From: Nocardioides currus
GTDB taxonomy: Bacteria; Actinomycetota; Actinomycetes; Propionibacteriales; Nocardioidaceae
Direction: 5' to 3'
Assembly (NCBI RefSeq): GCF_003057875.1
Contig: NZ_PYXZ01000002.1
Coordinates: forward strand, 434,254-498,253
DNA length: 64,000 nt
The position numbers and the translations under genes are program-made. Below, one piece after another: positions 57,479 to 64,000 of this stretch. The notes under the pieces are model-generated. The model searched no databases, had not been told where the DNA came from, and worked only from the letters and a program-made list of their open reading frames with translations. How positions within the stretch are numbered: the first letter of the stretch is position 1; the number at the start of each line of letters is the position of its first letter.

Positions 57479-58462
57479 TCAGGAGTCGATGCTCGACATG
57501 TCGCCGTACCGCGCCCCGACGACGGCGTCGCGGGGGACGGCCGCGTCGAGCGCGGCCAGGTCGTCGGCGGTGAGCTCGACGTCGGCGGCGCCGACGTTCT
57601 CCTCGAGGTAGGTCACGCGCTTGGTGCCCGGGATCGGGACGACGTCGTCGCCCTGCGCGAGCACCCACGCGAGGGCGACCTGGCCGGGCGTGGCGCCCTT
57701 GTCCTCGGCGAATCGCCGGACCTTGTCGACGAGCACCAGGTTGGCGTCGAGCGCCTCGCCGTTGAGACGGGGGAAGTAGGCGCTGTTGCGCGAGTCGTCC
57801 TCCTCGAGGGTGCCCTGCGCGATCGCGCCGGTGAGGATGCCGCGACCGAGCGGGGAGTAGGGCACCAGGCCGATCCCGAGCTCGCGGATCAGGGGCAGGA
57901 TCTCGTCCTCGAGGTCGCGGGTGAAGAGGGAGTACTCCGTCTGCAGGGCCGTGATCGGGTGCGTGGCGTGCGCCTTGCGGATGTTGGCGGGGGAGGCCTC
58001 GGAGAGCCCGAGGTGGCGGACCTTGCCGGCCGCGACGAGCTCGCCCATGGCGCCGACGGTCTCCTCGATCGGCACGGTCTGGTCGACGCGGTGCTGGTAG
58101 TAGAGGTCGATGTGGTCGACGCCGAGCCGCTGCAGCGAGGCGTCGCACGCGGAGCGGACGTAGTCGGGCGAGCCGTTGATGCCGACGCGGGTGCCGTCGG
58201 GCAGCCGCTCGTTGCCGAACTTGGTGGCGAGCTGCACCTCGTCGCGACGCCCGGCGATCGCCCGGCCGACGAGCTGCTCGTTGGTGAAGGGGCCGTACAT
58301 GTCGGCGGTGTCGAGGAAGGTGACCCCGAGGTCGAGGGCCCGGTGGATGGTGTCGATGCCCTGCTGCTCGTCCGCCGAGCCGTAGTACTCGCTCATCCCC
58401 ATGCAGCCGAGGCCGAGGGTCGAGACGGTCAGGTCACCGAGGTTGCGCTGTTGGATCGTCAT
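57479..58462 (-). CDS. Aldo/keto reductase
   Basis: 327 aa TIM-barrel NADPH oxidoreductase (AKR13-like). The tetrad is visible: Asp and Tyr in [11 protein letters not shown], Lys in QLATKFGNE and His in [15 protein letters not shown]-binding stretches are GLSEAS and [18 protein letters not shown] 58462 starts the conserved [23 protein letters not shown]. It lies downstream of a merR gene and has a MerR-type promoter with a 19-bp spacer immediately before it, so it is the likely target. The true substrate, probably a reactive aldehyde or ketone, is unknown. Confidence 0.92.
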   Translation of the reverse strand: MTIQQRNLGDLTVSTLGLGCMGMSEYYGSADEQQGIDTIHRALDLGVTFLDTADMYGPFTNEQLVGRAIAGRRDEVQLATKFGNERLPDGTRVGINGSPDYVRSACDASLQRLGVDHIDLYYQHRVDQTVPIEETVGAMGELVAAGKVRHLGLSEASPANIRKAHATHPITALQTEYSLFTRDLEDEILPLIRELGIGLVPYSPLGRGILTGAIAQGTLEEDDSRNSAYFPRLNGEALDANLVLVDKVRRFAEDKGATPGQVALAWVLAQGDDVVPIPGTKRVTYLEENVGAADVELTADDLAALDAAVPRDAVVGARYGDMSSIDS

Positions 58463-58468
58463 GCCCCG

Positions 58469-58499
58469 AGTCAACGCCTTGGAGTGCGCTCGAAGTCAA
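58469..58499 (-). promoter_or_regulatory. MerR-type operator-promoter of the aldo/keto reductase gene
   Basis: On the minus strand TTGACT (58499-58494) and a poor -10 TTGACT (58474-58469) are 19 bp apart, the over-long spacer that MerR proteins correct. The spacer holds the inverted repeat CTTCGAG-CGCA-CTCCAAG. The -10 ends six bases before the ATG, so the message would be leaderless. The -35 overlaps the merR stop codon. Confidence 0.65.
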
Positions 58500-58864
58500 G
58501 CGGGCAGGACGGCGCGTTCGTAGAGGTCGATCTTGGTGTCGATGGCGCCGAGGTGGGAGCGGACCTCGTCGAGCTGGCGCAGCACCCGTTCGCGGTGTGC
58601 GCGGAGCAGCGCCAGCCGCTCGGCCTCGTTGCCCTCGCCCGCGCGGACCAGTGCGGCGTACGCCTTGACGTCGCGGATCGGCATGCCGGTGGCGCGCAGC
58701 TTGGCGATGAGCGAGATCCAGGTCAGGTCGGACTCGTCGTAGGCCCGGTGTCCCGAGGGCGACCGGCGCACCGCCGTACGCATCAGGCCGTCCCGCTCGT
58801 AGTAGCGCAGGGTGTGGGCGGTCAGGCCGGTCTGCTCGGCGGCCTCGGCGATGGTCAGGCTCAT
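58496..58864 (-). CDS. MerR-family transcriptional regulator
   Basis: 122 aa. The N-terminal winged helix-turn-helix reads LTIAEAAEQTGLTAHTLRYYERDGLM, with SPSGHRAYDESDLTWI as the wing. A dimerisation coiled coil follows (about 80-115). There is no C-terminal cysteine cluster, so it is not of the metal-sensing type; it fits regulators of aldo/keto reductases that respond to electrophiles or small ligands. Its own promoter has the same geometry as that of the reductase, suggesting autoregulation. Confidence 0.92.
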   Translation of the reverse strand: MSLTIAEAAEQTGLTAHTLRYYERDGLMRTAVRRSPSGHRAYDESDLTWISLIAKLRATGMPIRDVKAYAALVRAGEGNEAERLALLRAHRERVLRQLDEVRSHLGAIDTKIDLYERAVLPA

Positions 58865-58870
58865 GGGGCC

Positions 58871-58901
58871 AGTCTCCGCCCTCGAGCGTGCTCGACGTCA
58901 A
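58871..58901 (-). promoter_or_regulatory. MerR-type operator-promoter of merR itself
   Basis: On the minus strand TTGACG (58901-58896) and GAGACT (58876-58871) are 19 bp apart, with GTCGAG-CACG-CTCGAG symmetry in the spacer. The -10 ends six bases before the merR ATG. Distance from the -35 to the ATG is 37 bases, identical to the reductase promoter. Confidence 0.65.
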
Positions 58902-58935
58902 GCAGGCCGGCCCGTACGGCGACGGGCCGGCCTGC
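58902..58935. terminator. Hairpin terminator after the MHS transporter gene
   Basis: GCAGGCCGGCCCGT (58902-58915) pairs perfectly with ACGGGCCGGCCTGC (58922-58935) around ACGGCG. It lies 13 bp past the transporter stop and directly abuts the merR -35, insulating merR from upstream transcription. Confidence 0.88.
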
Positions 58936-58948
58936 GAGGGGATGGTGC

Positions 58949-60322
58949 TCAGTGGGCGTCGGGCAGCACCCGGTCGTGGCGCAGCGACGAGCCCGCGGTC
59001 TCCTTGGCGAACCAGACCGCGACCAGGGTGATCACCGACGCGATCGTCATGTAGATCGCGACGAGGTGCACGTTGCTGTCGCCCTTCGTCGCTGCGCCCA
59101 GCAGGGCGACGGCGATGATCGGGGCCAGCGCGCCGGCGAAGATCGAGGCCAGCTGGTAGCCGACCGAGGCGCCGGTGTAGCGCACCGAGGTGCCGAAGAG
59201 CTCGGAGAAGAAGGCGGCCTGCGGGGAGTACATCAGCGCGTGCAGGACCAGGCCCACGACGACGGCGAGGATGATCTTCGACTCGTCCTTGCTGGTGATC
59301 AGGTCGAAGAAGATCCAGGACCAGGCGGCCACGCCGACGGCACCGGCGAGGTAGAGCGGGCGGCGACCGATCCGGTCGGACAGTGCGCCGACGAGCGGGA
59401 TCGTGACGAAGTGGACGACCGCGCCGATCAGCAACGCCTTGAGGATCATCGACTTGTCGTCGGCGGTGCCGACGTAGGTCGTCAGGAAGGTGATCGAGAT
59501 GACCGTGAAGAGGTAGTAGGAGATGTTCTCCGCCATCCGCATGCCCATCGCGACGAAGACCTCGCGGGGGTAGAGCCTGATGACCTCGAGGATCGGCAGG
59601 TGCTTGGTCTCCTTGGTCTCCATCTCGGCGTGAGCCTCCTTGAAGACCGGCGACTCCTCGATCGAGAGGCGCACCCACAGGCCGATGATGACGAGCACGG
59701 CGCTGAGGAGGAACGGGATGCGCCAGCCCCAGGCGTTGAAGGCGTCGTCGGTCTGCACGGCGGCCAGCACCCACAGCACGCCGGTGGCGAACAGGTTGCC
59801 CAGCGCCACGCCGGCCTGCGGCCACGACGACCAGAAGCCGCGCTGGCTGTCCTCGCCGTGCTCGGCGGCCATCAGCACCGCTCCGCCCCACTCGCCGCCG
59901 ACGGCGAAGCCCTGCACGAGCCGGCAGGCGAGCAGCAGCAGCGGGGCGCCGATGCCGATCGAGGCGTACGTCGGAAGCAGCCCGATCGCGAAGGTCGCGA
60001 CGCCCATCATGAGGAGCGAGGCGACCAGCATCTTCTTGCGTCCGACCCGGTCGCCGAAGTGGCCGAAGACCACGCCGCCGAGCGGGCGGGCCACGAACCC
60101 GAGCGCGTAGGTGCCGAAGGCGAGCAGCGTCCCGGTCGCCTTCTCGCTCTCCGGGAAGAACAGCGTGCCGAACACGAGCGCGGCCGCCGAGCCGTAGAGG
60201 AAGAAGTCGTACCACTCGACGGCGGTGCCGATGAGCGAGGCGAAGACGACCTTGACGATGTTGGTCTTCTCCGGCTCGGCGGCGTGCGCCGCGCTGCCTG
60301 CGGGTTGGGTGGACGTGCTCAT
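58949..60322 (-). CDS. MHS-family MFS proton symporter
   Basis: 457 aa, twelve transmembrane segments. It is a typical metabolite:H+ symporter (MHS): VVFASLIGTAVEWYDFFLYGSAAALVF, FGHFGDRVGRKKMLVASLLMMG with the MFS signature, RLVQGFAVGGEWGGAVLMAAEHG, and the second signature GALSDRIGRRPLYLAG. MHS members carry organic acids, proline/betaine or similar. Lying 44 bp after a 3-hydroxybutyrate dehydrogenase gene, this one probably imports 3-hydroxybutyrate or a related acid; that is inference. Confidence 0.9.
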   Translation of the reverse strand: MSTSTQPAGSAAHAAEPEKTNIVKVVFASLIGTAVEWYDFFLYGSAAALVFGTLFFPESEKATGTLLAFGTYALGFVARPLGGVVFGHFGDRVGRKKMLVASLLMMGVATFAIGLLPTYASIGIGAPLLLLACRLVQGFAVGGEWGGAVLMAAEHGEDSQRGFWSSWPQAGVALGNLFATGVLWVLAAVQTDDAFNAWGWRIPFLLSAVLVIIGLWVRLSIEESPVFKEAHAEMETKETKHLPILEVIRLYPREVFVAMGMRMAENISYYLFTVISITFLTTYVGTADDKSMILKALLIGAVVHFVTIPLVGALSDRIGRRPLYLAGAVGVAAWSWIFFDLITSKDESKIILAVVVGLVLHALMYSPQAAFFSELFGTSVRYTGASVGYQLASIFAGALAPIIAVALLGAATKGDSNVHLVAIYMTIASVITLVAVWFAKETAGSSLRHDRVLPDAH

Positions 60323-60366
60323 GGGTGAGGCCTTTCTCGGGGGTCGTTCCGGGGGGATCGGGTGGG

Positions 60367-61143
60367 TCAGGCGGCGGTCCATCCGCCGTCCATCAGGTAG
60401 GAGGTGCCGGTGACCGAGCGGGCCGAGTCGGTGCACAGGAAGTGCACGACGTCGGCCACCTCGCCGGGCTCGACGAGCCGCTTGAGGGCGGAGCGCTCGA
60501 GCAGGACCTTCTCGACGACGTCGTCCTCGGGGATGTCGTGGGTGCGGGCCTGGTCGGCGATCTGGCCCTCGACCAGCGGGGTGCGCACGTAGCCCGGGCA
60601 GACGGTGTTGCTGGTGACGCCGTGCTCGGCGCCCTCGAGCGCGATCACCTTCGAGAGTCCCTCGAGACCGTGCTTCGCGCTGACGTAGGCGCTCTTGTAG
60701 GCGGACGCGCGGTGGCCGTGGACCGAGGAGACGTGCACCATCCGGCCCCAGCCGCGGGCGTACATGCCGGGCAGCAGCGCCTTCGCGAGGCGGAAGGGCG
60801 CCTCGAGCATGATCGCGTGGATGGTGCGGAAGGTCTGCGGGTCGAAGTCCTCGATCGGGGCGACGTGCTGGATGCCGGCGTTGTTGACGAGGATGTCGGC
60901 GTCCATCCCGGCCATGGCCGCGGTGACAGCGTCGCCGTCGCTGAGGTCCAGCACGAGGGCCTTGCCGCGGACGAGGTCGGCGACCCGCTCGGCCCCGTCG
61001 GCGTCGCGGTCGACGACGACGAGGCTCGCGCCCGCCTCGGCGAGGCGCGTCGCCACGGCGGCACCGATGCCGCTGGCGGCGCCGGTGACCACCGCGGTGC
61101 GCCCGTGGAGCTGGGCGGGATCTGTGACGTGGCTCTCAGGCAT
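60367..61143 (-). CDS. bdhA: 3-hydroxybutyrate dehydrogenase
   Basis: 258 aa SDR enzyme oxidising D-3-hydroxybutyrate to acetoacetate with NAD. The nucleotide motif is VVTGAASGIGAAVA, NNAGIQHVAPIEDF is typical of BDH, and the catalytic Ser-Tyr-Lys lie in VSSVHGHRASAYKSAYVSAKHG. CPGYVRTPLVEGQI follows and the C-terminus TGTSYLMDGGWTAA is complete. ATG 61143 was chosen; TAGCGT lies seven bases upstream and suggests a leaderless message. A GTG at 61152 is an alternative. Confidence 0.9.
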   Translation of the reverse strand: MPESHVTDPAQLHGRTAVVTGAASGIGAAVATRLAEAGASLVVVDRDADGAERVADLVRGKALVLDLSDGDAVTAAMAGMDADILVNNAGIQHVAPIEDFDPQTFRTIHAIMLEAPFRLAKALLPGMYARGWGRMVHVSSVHGHRASAYKSAYVSAKHGLEGLSKVIALEGAEHGVTSNTVCPGYVRTPLVEGQIADQARTHDIPEDDVVEKVLLERSALKRLVEPGEVADVVHFLCTDSARSVTGTSYLMDGGWTAA

Positions 61144-61150
61144 GGGCTCC

Positions 61151-61198
61151 ACGCTAGGGCCGCGCTGTCACCGGTAGCCATGTGTCGGACCCACATGG
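61151..61198 (-). promoter_or_regulatory. bdhA promoter and CCATGTG-N7-CACATGG operator
   Basis: TAGCGT (61156-61151, minus strand) is a plausible -10. CCATGTG (61178-61184) and CACATGG (61192-61198) form a perfect 7+7 inverted repeat at about the -35 region. The adjacent PucR-type regulator is the obvious candidate to bind here. Confidence 0.5.
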
Positions 61199-61222
61199 TT
61201 GTGCTCGGTCAGTGTGGTTCGG

Positions 61223-63028
61223 TCACAGTTTCTGCAGGCGGAGGAGGCGCAGGGCCACCTGGACCTCGAGCGCCCGGGCCGGATCGCGCCAGGAGGTCCC
61301 GAGCAGCTCGGCGACCCGTCCGAGCCGCTGGCTGACCGTGTTGGGGTGCACGTGCAGCGCCTCGGCGGTGCCCGCGACGGCCCCGCCGTGCTCGAACCAC
61401 GCGTCGAGGGTGGGCAGCAGCGTGGTGCCCCGCCGCTCGTCGTGCGCCAGGACGGGCCCGAGCGTCTGGTCGATGTAGTGCTCCACCGCGTCGGGCGAGG
61501 CGTCGCCGAGCAGCAGGCTGGCGAGCCCGAGGGAGGCGTGGTCGGCGACGTCGCCGCTCCGCCCGAGAGCACGCAGGGCGACAGCGGCGCGGTGGGAGGA
61601 GTCGTACGCCGCCGGCACCTCGCCCACCGACGTGCTCGCCACCCCCACGGTGGCGCCCTCGCCGAGGGCGTCACGCACGGCGCGGCCGAACGCCATCGCG
61701 TCCCCGGCGGGCGCCAGCACCAGGACGTCGCCGTGGTGCTCGGCGGAGAGCCCGCGGTGCTGGACGGCGACGCGGGCGGCGGCGCGGGCGGCGGTGCCCC
61801 GGTCGCCGTCGACGAGGACGGTGGCGAGCACCAGTTCGGTGTCGGGGTCGAAGGTGTGGCGGCGCGCCCGCTCGCGCAGCCGGTCGGCATCGAGCTCGCG
61901 ACCCTCGACGAGGTCGACGAGCAGCTGGGTGCCGAGGCGCTCGCTGGCCTCGGCGACGCTGCGCGCGAAGACCAGCACGAGGGCGGTGACGAGCGCCCCC
62001 CGCTCGATCGTGCGCTGCTCGACCGCGACCAGGTCGGCCGGCGAGCGCCGGAGGGCGACGGTCGCGACGTGCTCGCCGGCCGCGACGGCCGCCGACACCC
62101 AGGTGTCGCCGGCGCGGATGGCGTGGCCCGAGCGCGCCGACTCCTCGGCAGCGGCCATGATCGCCGGTCCGTCGCCGAGGTCGGTGCCGGCCAGCAGCTG
62201 CCCCCGCGGGTCCCAGGCGGCGGACTCGCCGCCGAGCACCTCCCCGAGCACGTCGACCACCTCCGCGACCCCGCCTCCGGCGAGCAGCAGGTCGGTCATC
62301 CGCTCGTGCGCCAGCGCGGCCGCCTCCACCGAGGAGGCGTGCGCCGAGATCGTCCGGTTGGCCTCGTCGAGCCGGGCGAAGAGCCGCGCGTTCTCCAGCG
62401 CCACCGAGGCGTGGGCGGCGAAGGAGGTCAGCAGCGACACCTCGTCGGCCGGGAAGCGACGTACGGTGCGGTGGACGGCCAGCAGGGCGCCGATCACCCG
62501 CCCCTCGACCAGCAGGGGCACGCCGAGGATGGCGCGGATCCGCTCCCCGCCGACCGCGTCGTCGATGTAGTGGCGGTGCACGAACCGTTCGTCGGACTGG
62601 TAGTCCTCGGTGAAGTAGGGCGCGCCGGTCTGGGCGACGAGGCCGAGCAGCCCGGTGCCGAGGGGGAGACGCAGCGTCTGGAACTCGCGGGTCAGGGCGC
62701 CGTCGGTGACCTTCATGTACGACGCGCCCTCGACCTCGTCGTTCAGCGAGAGGTAGGTCATGTCGGCGCCCAGCAGGCTACGAGCCCGGCGCACGATCGC
62801 CGTCAGGATCTCGTCGAGGTCGCGGATCGCCGTGAGGTCGCGGGCCGTCTCGTAGAGCGCCGACAGCTCGCCCTCGCGGGAGCGGTGGCGGGCGATCAGG
62901 TCGCGCAGCCGCAGCGCGACGTCGTGCTCGCCGGCGCGCTCGGGGTACTCCTCGACCAGCCGGTCGAAGTCGGCGCGCGGGGCGCCGGTGTAGAGGAGGT
63001 CCAGGAAGCTGCCCTGGTCGTCGGGCAT
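61223..63028 (-). CDS. GAF/PucR-type transcriptional regulator
   Basis: 601 aa. An N-terminal helical segment is followed by a GAF domain (about 65-215: LYETARDLTAIRDLDEIL ... LGVPLLVEGRVIGALLAVHR ... LLTSFAAHASVALENARLF). A degenerate CdaR GGDEF-like region comes next (about 330-500), then the PucR C-terminal helix-turn-helix (TLDAWFEHGGAVAGTAEALHVHPNTVSQRLGRVAELLG). Such regulators usually sense a small carbon compound. The ATG lies 4 bp after the ABC permease stop, so it is made from the sugar-importer message while its 3' end faces bdhA on the same strand, making it a link between the two units. Confidence 0.9.
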   Translation of the reverse strand: MPDDQGSFLDLLYTGAPRADFDRLVEEYPERAGEHDVALRLRDLIARHRSREGELSALYETARDLTAIRDLDEILTAIVRRARSLLGADMTYLSLNDEVEGASYMKVTDGALTREFQTLRLPLGTGLLGLVAQTGAPYFTEDYQSDERFVHRHYIDDAVGGERIRAILGVPLLVEGRVIGALLAVHRTVRRFPADEVSLLTSFAAHASVALENARLFARLDEANRTISAHASSVEAAALAHERMTDLLLAGGGVAEVVDVLGEVLGGESAAWDPRGQLLAGTDLGDGPAIMAAAEESARSGHAIRAGDTWVSAAVAAGEHVATVALRRSPADLVAVEQRTIERGALVTALVLVFARSVAEASERLGTQLLVDLVEGRELDADRLRERARRHTFDPDTELVLATVLVDGDRGTAARAAARVAVQHRGLSAEHHGDVLVLAPAGDAMAFGRAVRDALGEGATVGVASTSVGEVPAAYDSSHRAAVALRALGRSGDVADHASLGLASLLLGDASPDAVEHYIDQTLGPVLAHDERRGTTLLPTLDAWFEHGGAVAGTAEALHVHPNTVSQRLGRVAELLGTSWRDPARALEVQVALRLLRLQKL

Positions 63029-63032
63029 CTCC

Positions 63033-63839
63033 TCACTTGATCCCGGACCGGGTCAACCCCGCGACGAACTGCCGTTGCAGCAGGACGAAGAGGACGAGCA
63101 GGGGGACGCACGACAGCAGGGCTCCGGCCATGACGCCACCGTAGTCGGCGTCGTACTGGTTCTGCAGGAAGCGCAGGGCGATCGGCAGCGTGTAGAGGTC
63201 GGGGTCGCGCAGCGTGATCAGCGGCCACAGGAAGTCGTTCCACTGGGTCATGAAGGCGATCAGCACCATCACGGCGATGAGCGGGCGCGCGTTGCGCAGC
63301 ACGACGCGGAAGAACGCCCCCGCGGTGGAGCAGCCGTCCACGCGGGCCGCCTCGAGCAGCTCGTCGGGGAAGGAGACGAAGAACTGACGGGCCAGGAAGA
63401 CGCCGAGCGCCGTGGCTGCGGAGGGCAGGATCACCGCCCAGAAGAGTCCGATGAGGTCGAGCCCGGCCACCAGCTCGAACTGCGGGATCATGATCGCCTG
63501 ACCGGGCACGACCAACGTGGCCAGCACGACGCCCAGCACCAGTGAGCGCCCGCGGAAGCGGAGCTTGGCCAGTGCGAAGCCCGCCAGCAGGTTGACGCAC
63601 ACGGACAGCACGGTGGTGATCACGGCGACCAGCAGTGCGTTGCGGAACCACCGCCCGACCGGGAAGCGGTCGAAGAGGCCGGTGTAGTTGGCGGTCGTCC
63701 AGTCGCTCGACCAGAGCGACGCGCCGTCCTCGAACAGCATCTCCCGCGGGGTGAAGGACACCACGAGCATGGCAACGAGGGGCAGCGCGAAGATCGCGGC
63801 CACCACCAGGCACACGAGGAACCGCACGGGCCGTGACAT
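63033..63839 (-). CDS. Sugar ABC transporter permease (MalG type)
   Basis: 268 aa with six transmembrane segments. The EAA coupling loop reads EAARVDGCSTAGAFFRVVLRNARP at about residues 163-186. VSFTPREMLFEDG and NYTGLFDRFPVGRWFRNALLVA near the N-terminus, and LIAFMTQWNDFLWPLI, are typical of the second permease of carbohydrate (CUT1) importers. The ATG overlaps the stop of the preceding permease. The binding protein would lie beyond the window. Confidence 0.92.
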   Translation of the reverse strand: MSRPVRFLVCLVVAAIFALPLVAMLVVSFTPREMLFEDGASLWSSDWTTANYTGLFDRFPVGRWFRNALLVAVITTVLSVCVNLLAGFALAKLRFRGRSLVLGVVLATLVVPGQAIMIPQFELVAGLDLIGLFWAVILPSAATALGVFLARQFFVSFPDELLEAARVDGCSTAGAFFRVVLRNARPLIAVMVLIAFMTQWNDFLWPLITLRDPDLYTLPIALRFLQNQYDADYGGVMAGALLSCVPLLVLFVLLQRQFVAGLTRSGIK

Positions 63840-64000
63840 CAGCCGTCCTGCTTCCGGCTGGAGCGCACCTGCAGCGCGGTGATGAGGAGGGTCAGGACGA
63901 AGAGCACGACCCCGACGGTGGAGCCGTAGCCGAAGTTGCGCGCAGGCCCGAAGCCCTCGTCGTAGGCGTAGGTCACGAGCATCGTGGTGGAGTAGCCCGG
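63839..64000 (-). CDS. Sugar ABC transporter permease (MalF type), 3' end only
   Basis: The frame is open from the window edge and encodes the last 53 residues of a permease: GYSTTMLVTYAYDEGFG, then GYGSTVGVVLFVLTLLITALQVRSSRK, the last transmembrane helix and C-terminus typical of the first permease of CUT1 importers. The TGA overlaps the ATG of the next permease (TGATG). The start lies outside the window. Confidence 0.85.
   Translation of the reverse strand, partial: PGYSTTMLVTYAYDEGFGPARNFGYGSTVGVVLFVLTLLITALQVRSSRKQDG

Overview
The window is GC-rich, tightly packed chromosomal DNA from an actinobacterium, most likely Nocardioides or a close relative (Propionibacteriales). Supporting signs are frequent GTG starts, many 4-bp ATGA/GTGA gene overlaps, a monomeric NADP isocitrate dehydrogenase, DUF3017 directly after folD, a Corynebacterium/Streptomyces-type sdhCAB beside a mycobacterial Rv0247c-0249c-type sdh operon, mutAB-meaB, and a nucleoside salvage block resembling that of Mycobacterium. 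I see no rRNA, tRNA, IS element, prophage or CRISPR. The genus is an inference.

Layout. 0-4.8 kb: purN (5' truncated)-purH-MFS-folD-DUF3017 operon, with a ZTP (pfl) riboswitch between purN and purH and a 40-bp palindromic terminator shared with mdh. 4.8-12.7 kb: mdh, a lipoprotein, an AqpZ-type aquaporin with a repeat tail, icd plus two coupled membrane proteins, a DHA1-type MFS exporter and a 56-aa ORF. 12.7-17 kb: secreted lipase, trpS, a 2H phosphoesterase, a YihY membrane protein and an SCO4848-type protein. 17-18.5 kb: a DUF559 nuclease-like gene bracketed by 30-bp palindromes, four of them spaced exactly 82 bp apart. 18.5-25.6 kb: two succinate dehydrogenase operons facing away from each other. 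25.8-33.2 kb: an AMIN-like protein, a glycosyltransferase, a VOC protein, mutA-mutB-meaB, then a second 82-bp palindrome array. 33.3-57 kb: M20 amidohydrolase, BMP-type nucleoside ABC importer, cdd, P450, deoA, matB-like ligase, two substrate-binding/VWA paralogues, MaoC hydratase, add, C39-like protein, uridine kinase-like protein, an ALDH pair, deoC, PH-domain protein, phospho-sugar mutase and DUF2252. 57.5-64 kb: aldo/keto reductase with its MerR regulator, a bdhA-MHS transporter unit, a GAF/PucR-type regulator and the start of a sugar ABC importer.

How the genes work together. Nucleosides imported by the BMP-ABC system can be deaminated (cdd, add) and phosphorolysed (deoA). Deoxyribose phosphate can be isomerised (PGM2/PmmB-like mutase) and cleaved by deoC to glyceraldehyde-3-phosphate and acetaldehyde, which the adjacent ALDH pair could oxidise. 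Methylmalonyl-CoA mutase feeds succinyl-CoA to the TCA genes (two Sdh complexes, mdh, icd).

The most unusual signals are: the 82-bp-period palindrome arrays with a DUF559 gene in the place of one linker; the ZTP riboswitch whose P3 strand is repeated exactly in the purH Shine-Dalgarno; a recurring TAnnnT-N6-start arrangement that implies widespread leaderless transcription; two MerR promoters with identical geometry; and an ALDH pair that resembles ALDH16 split into two genes.
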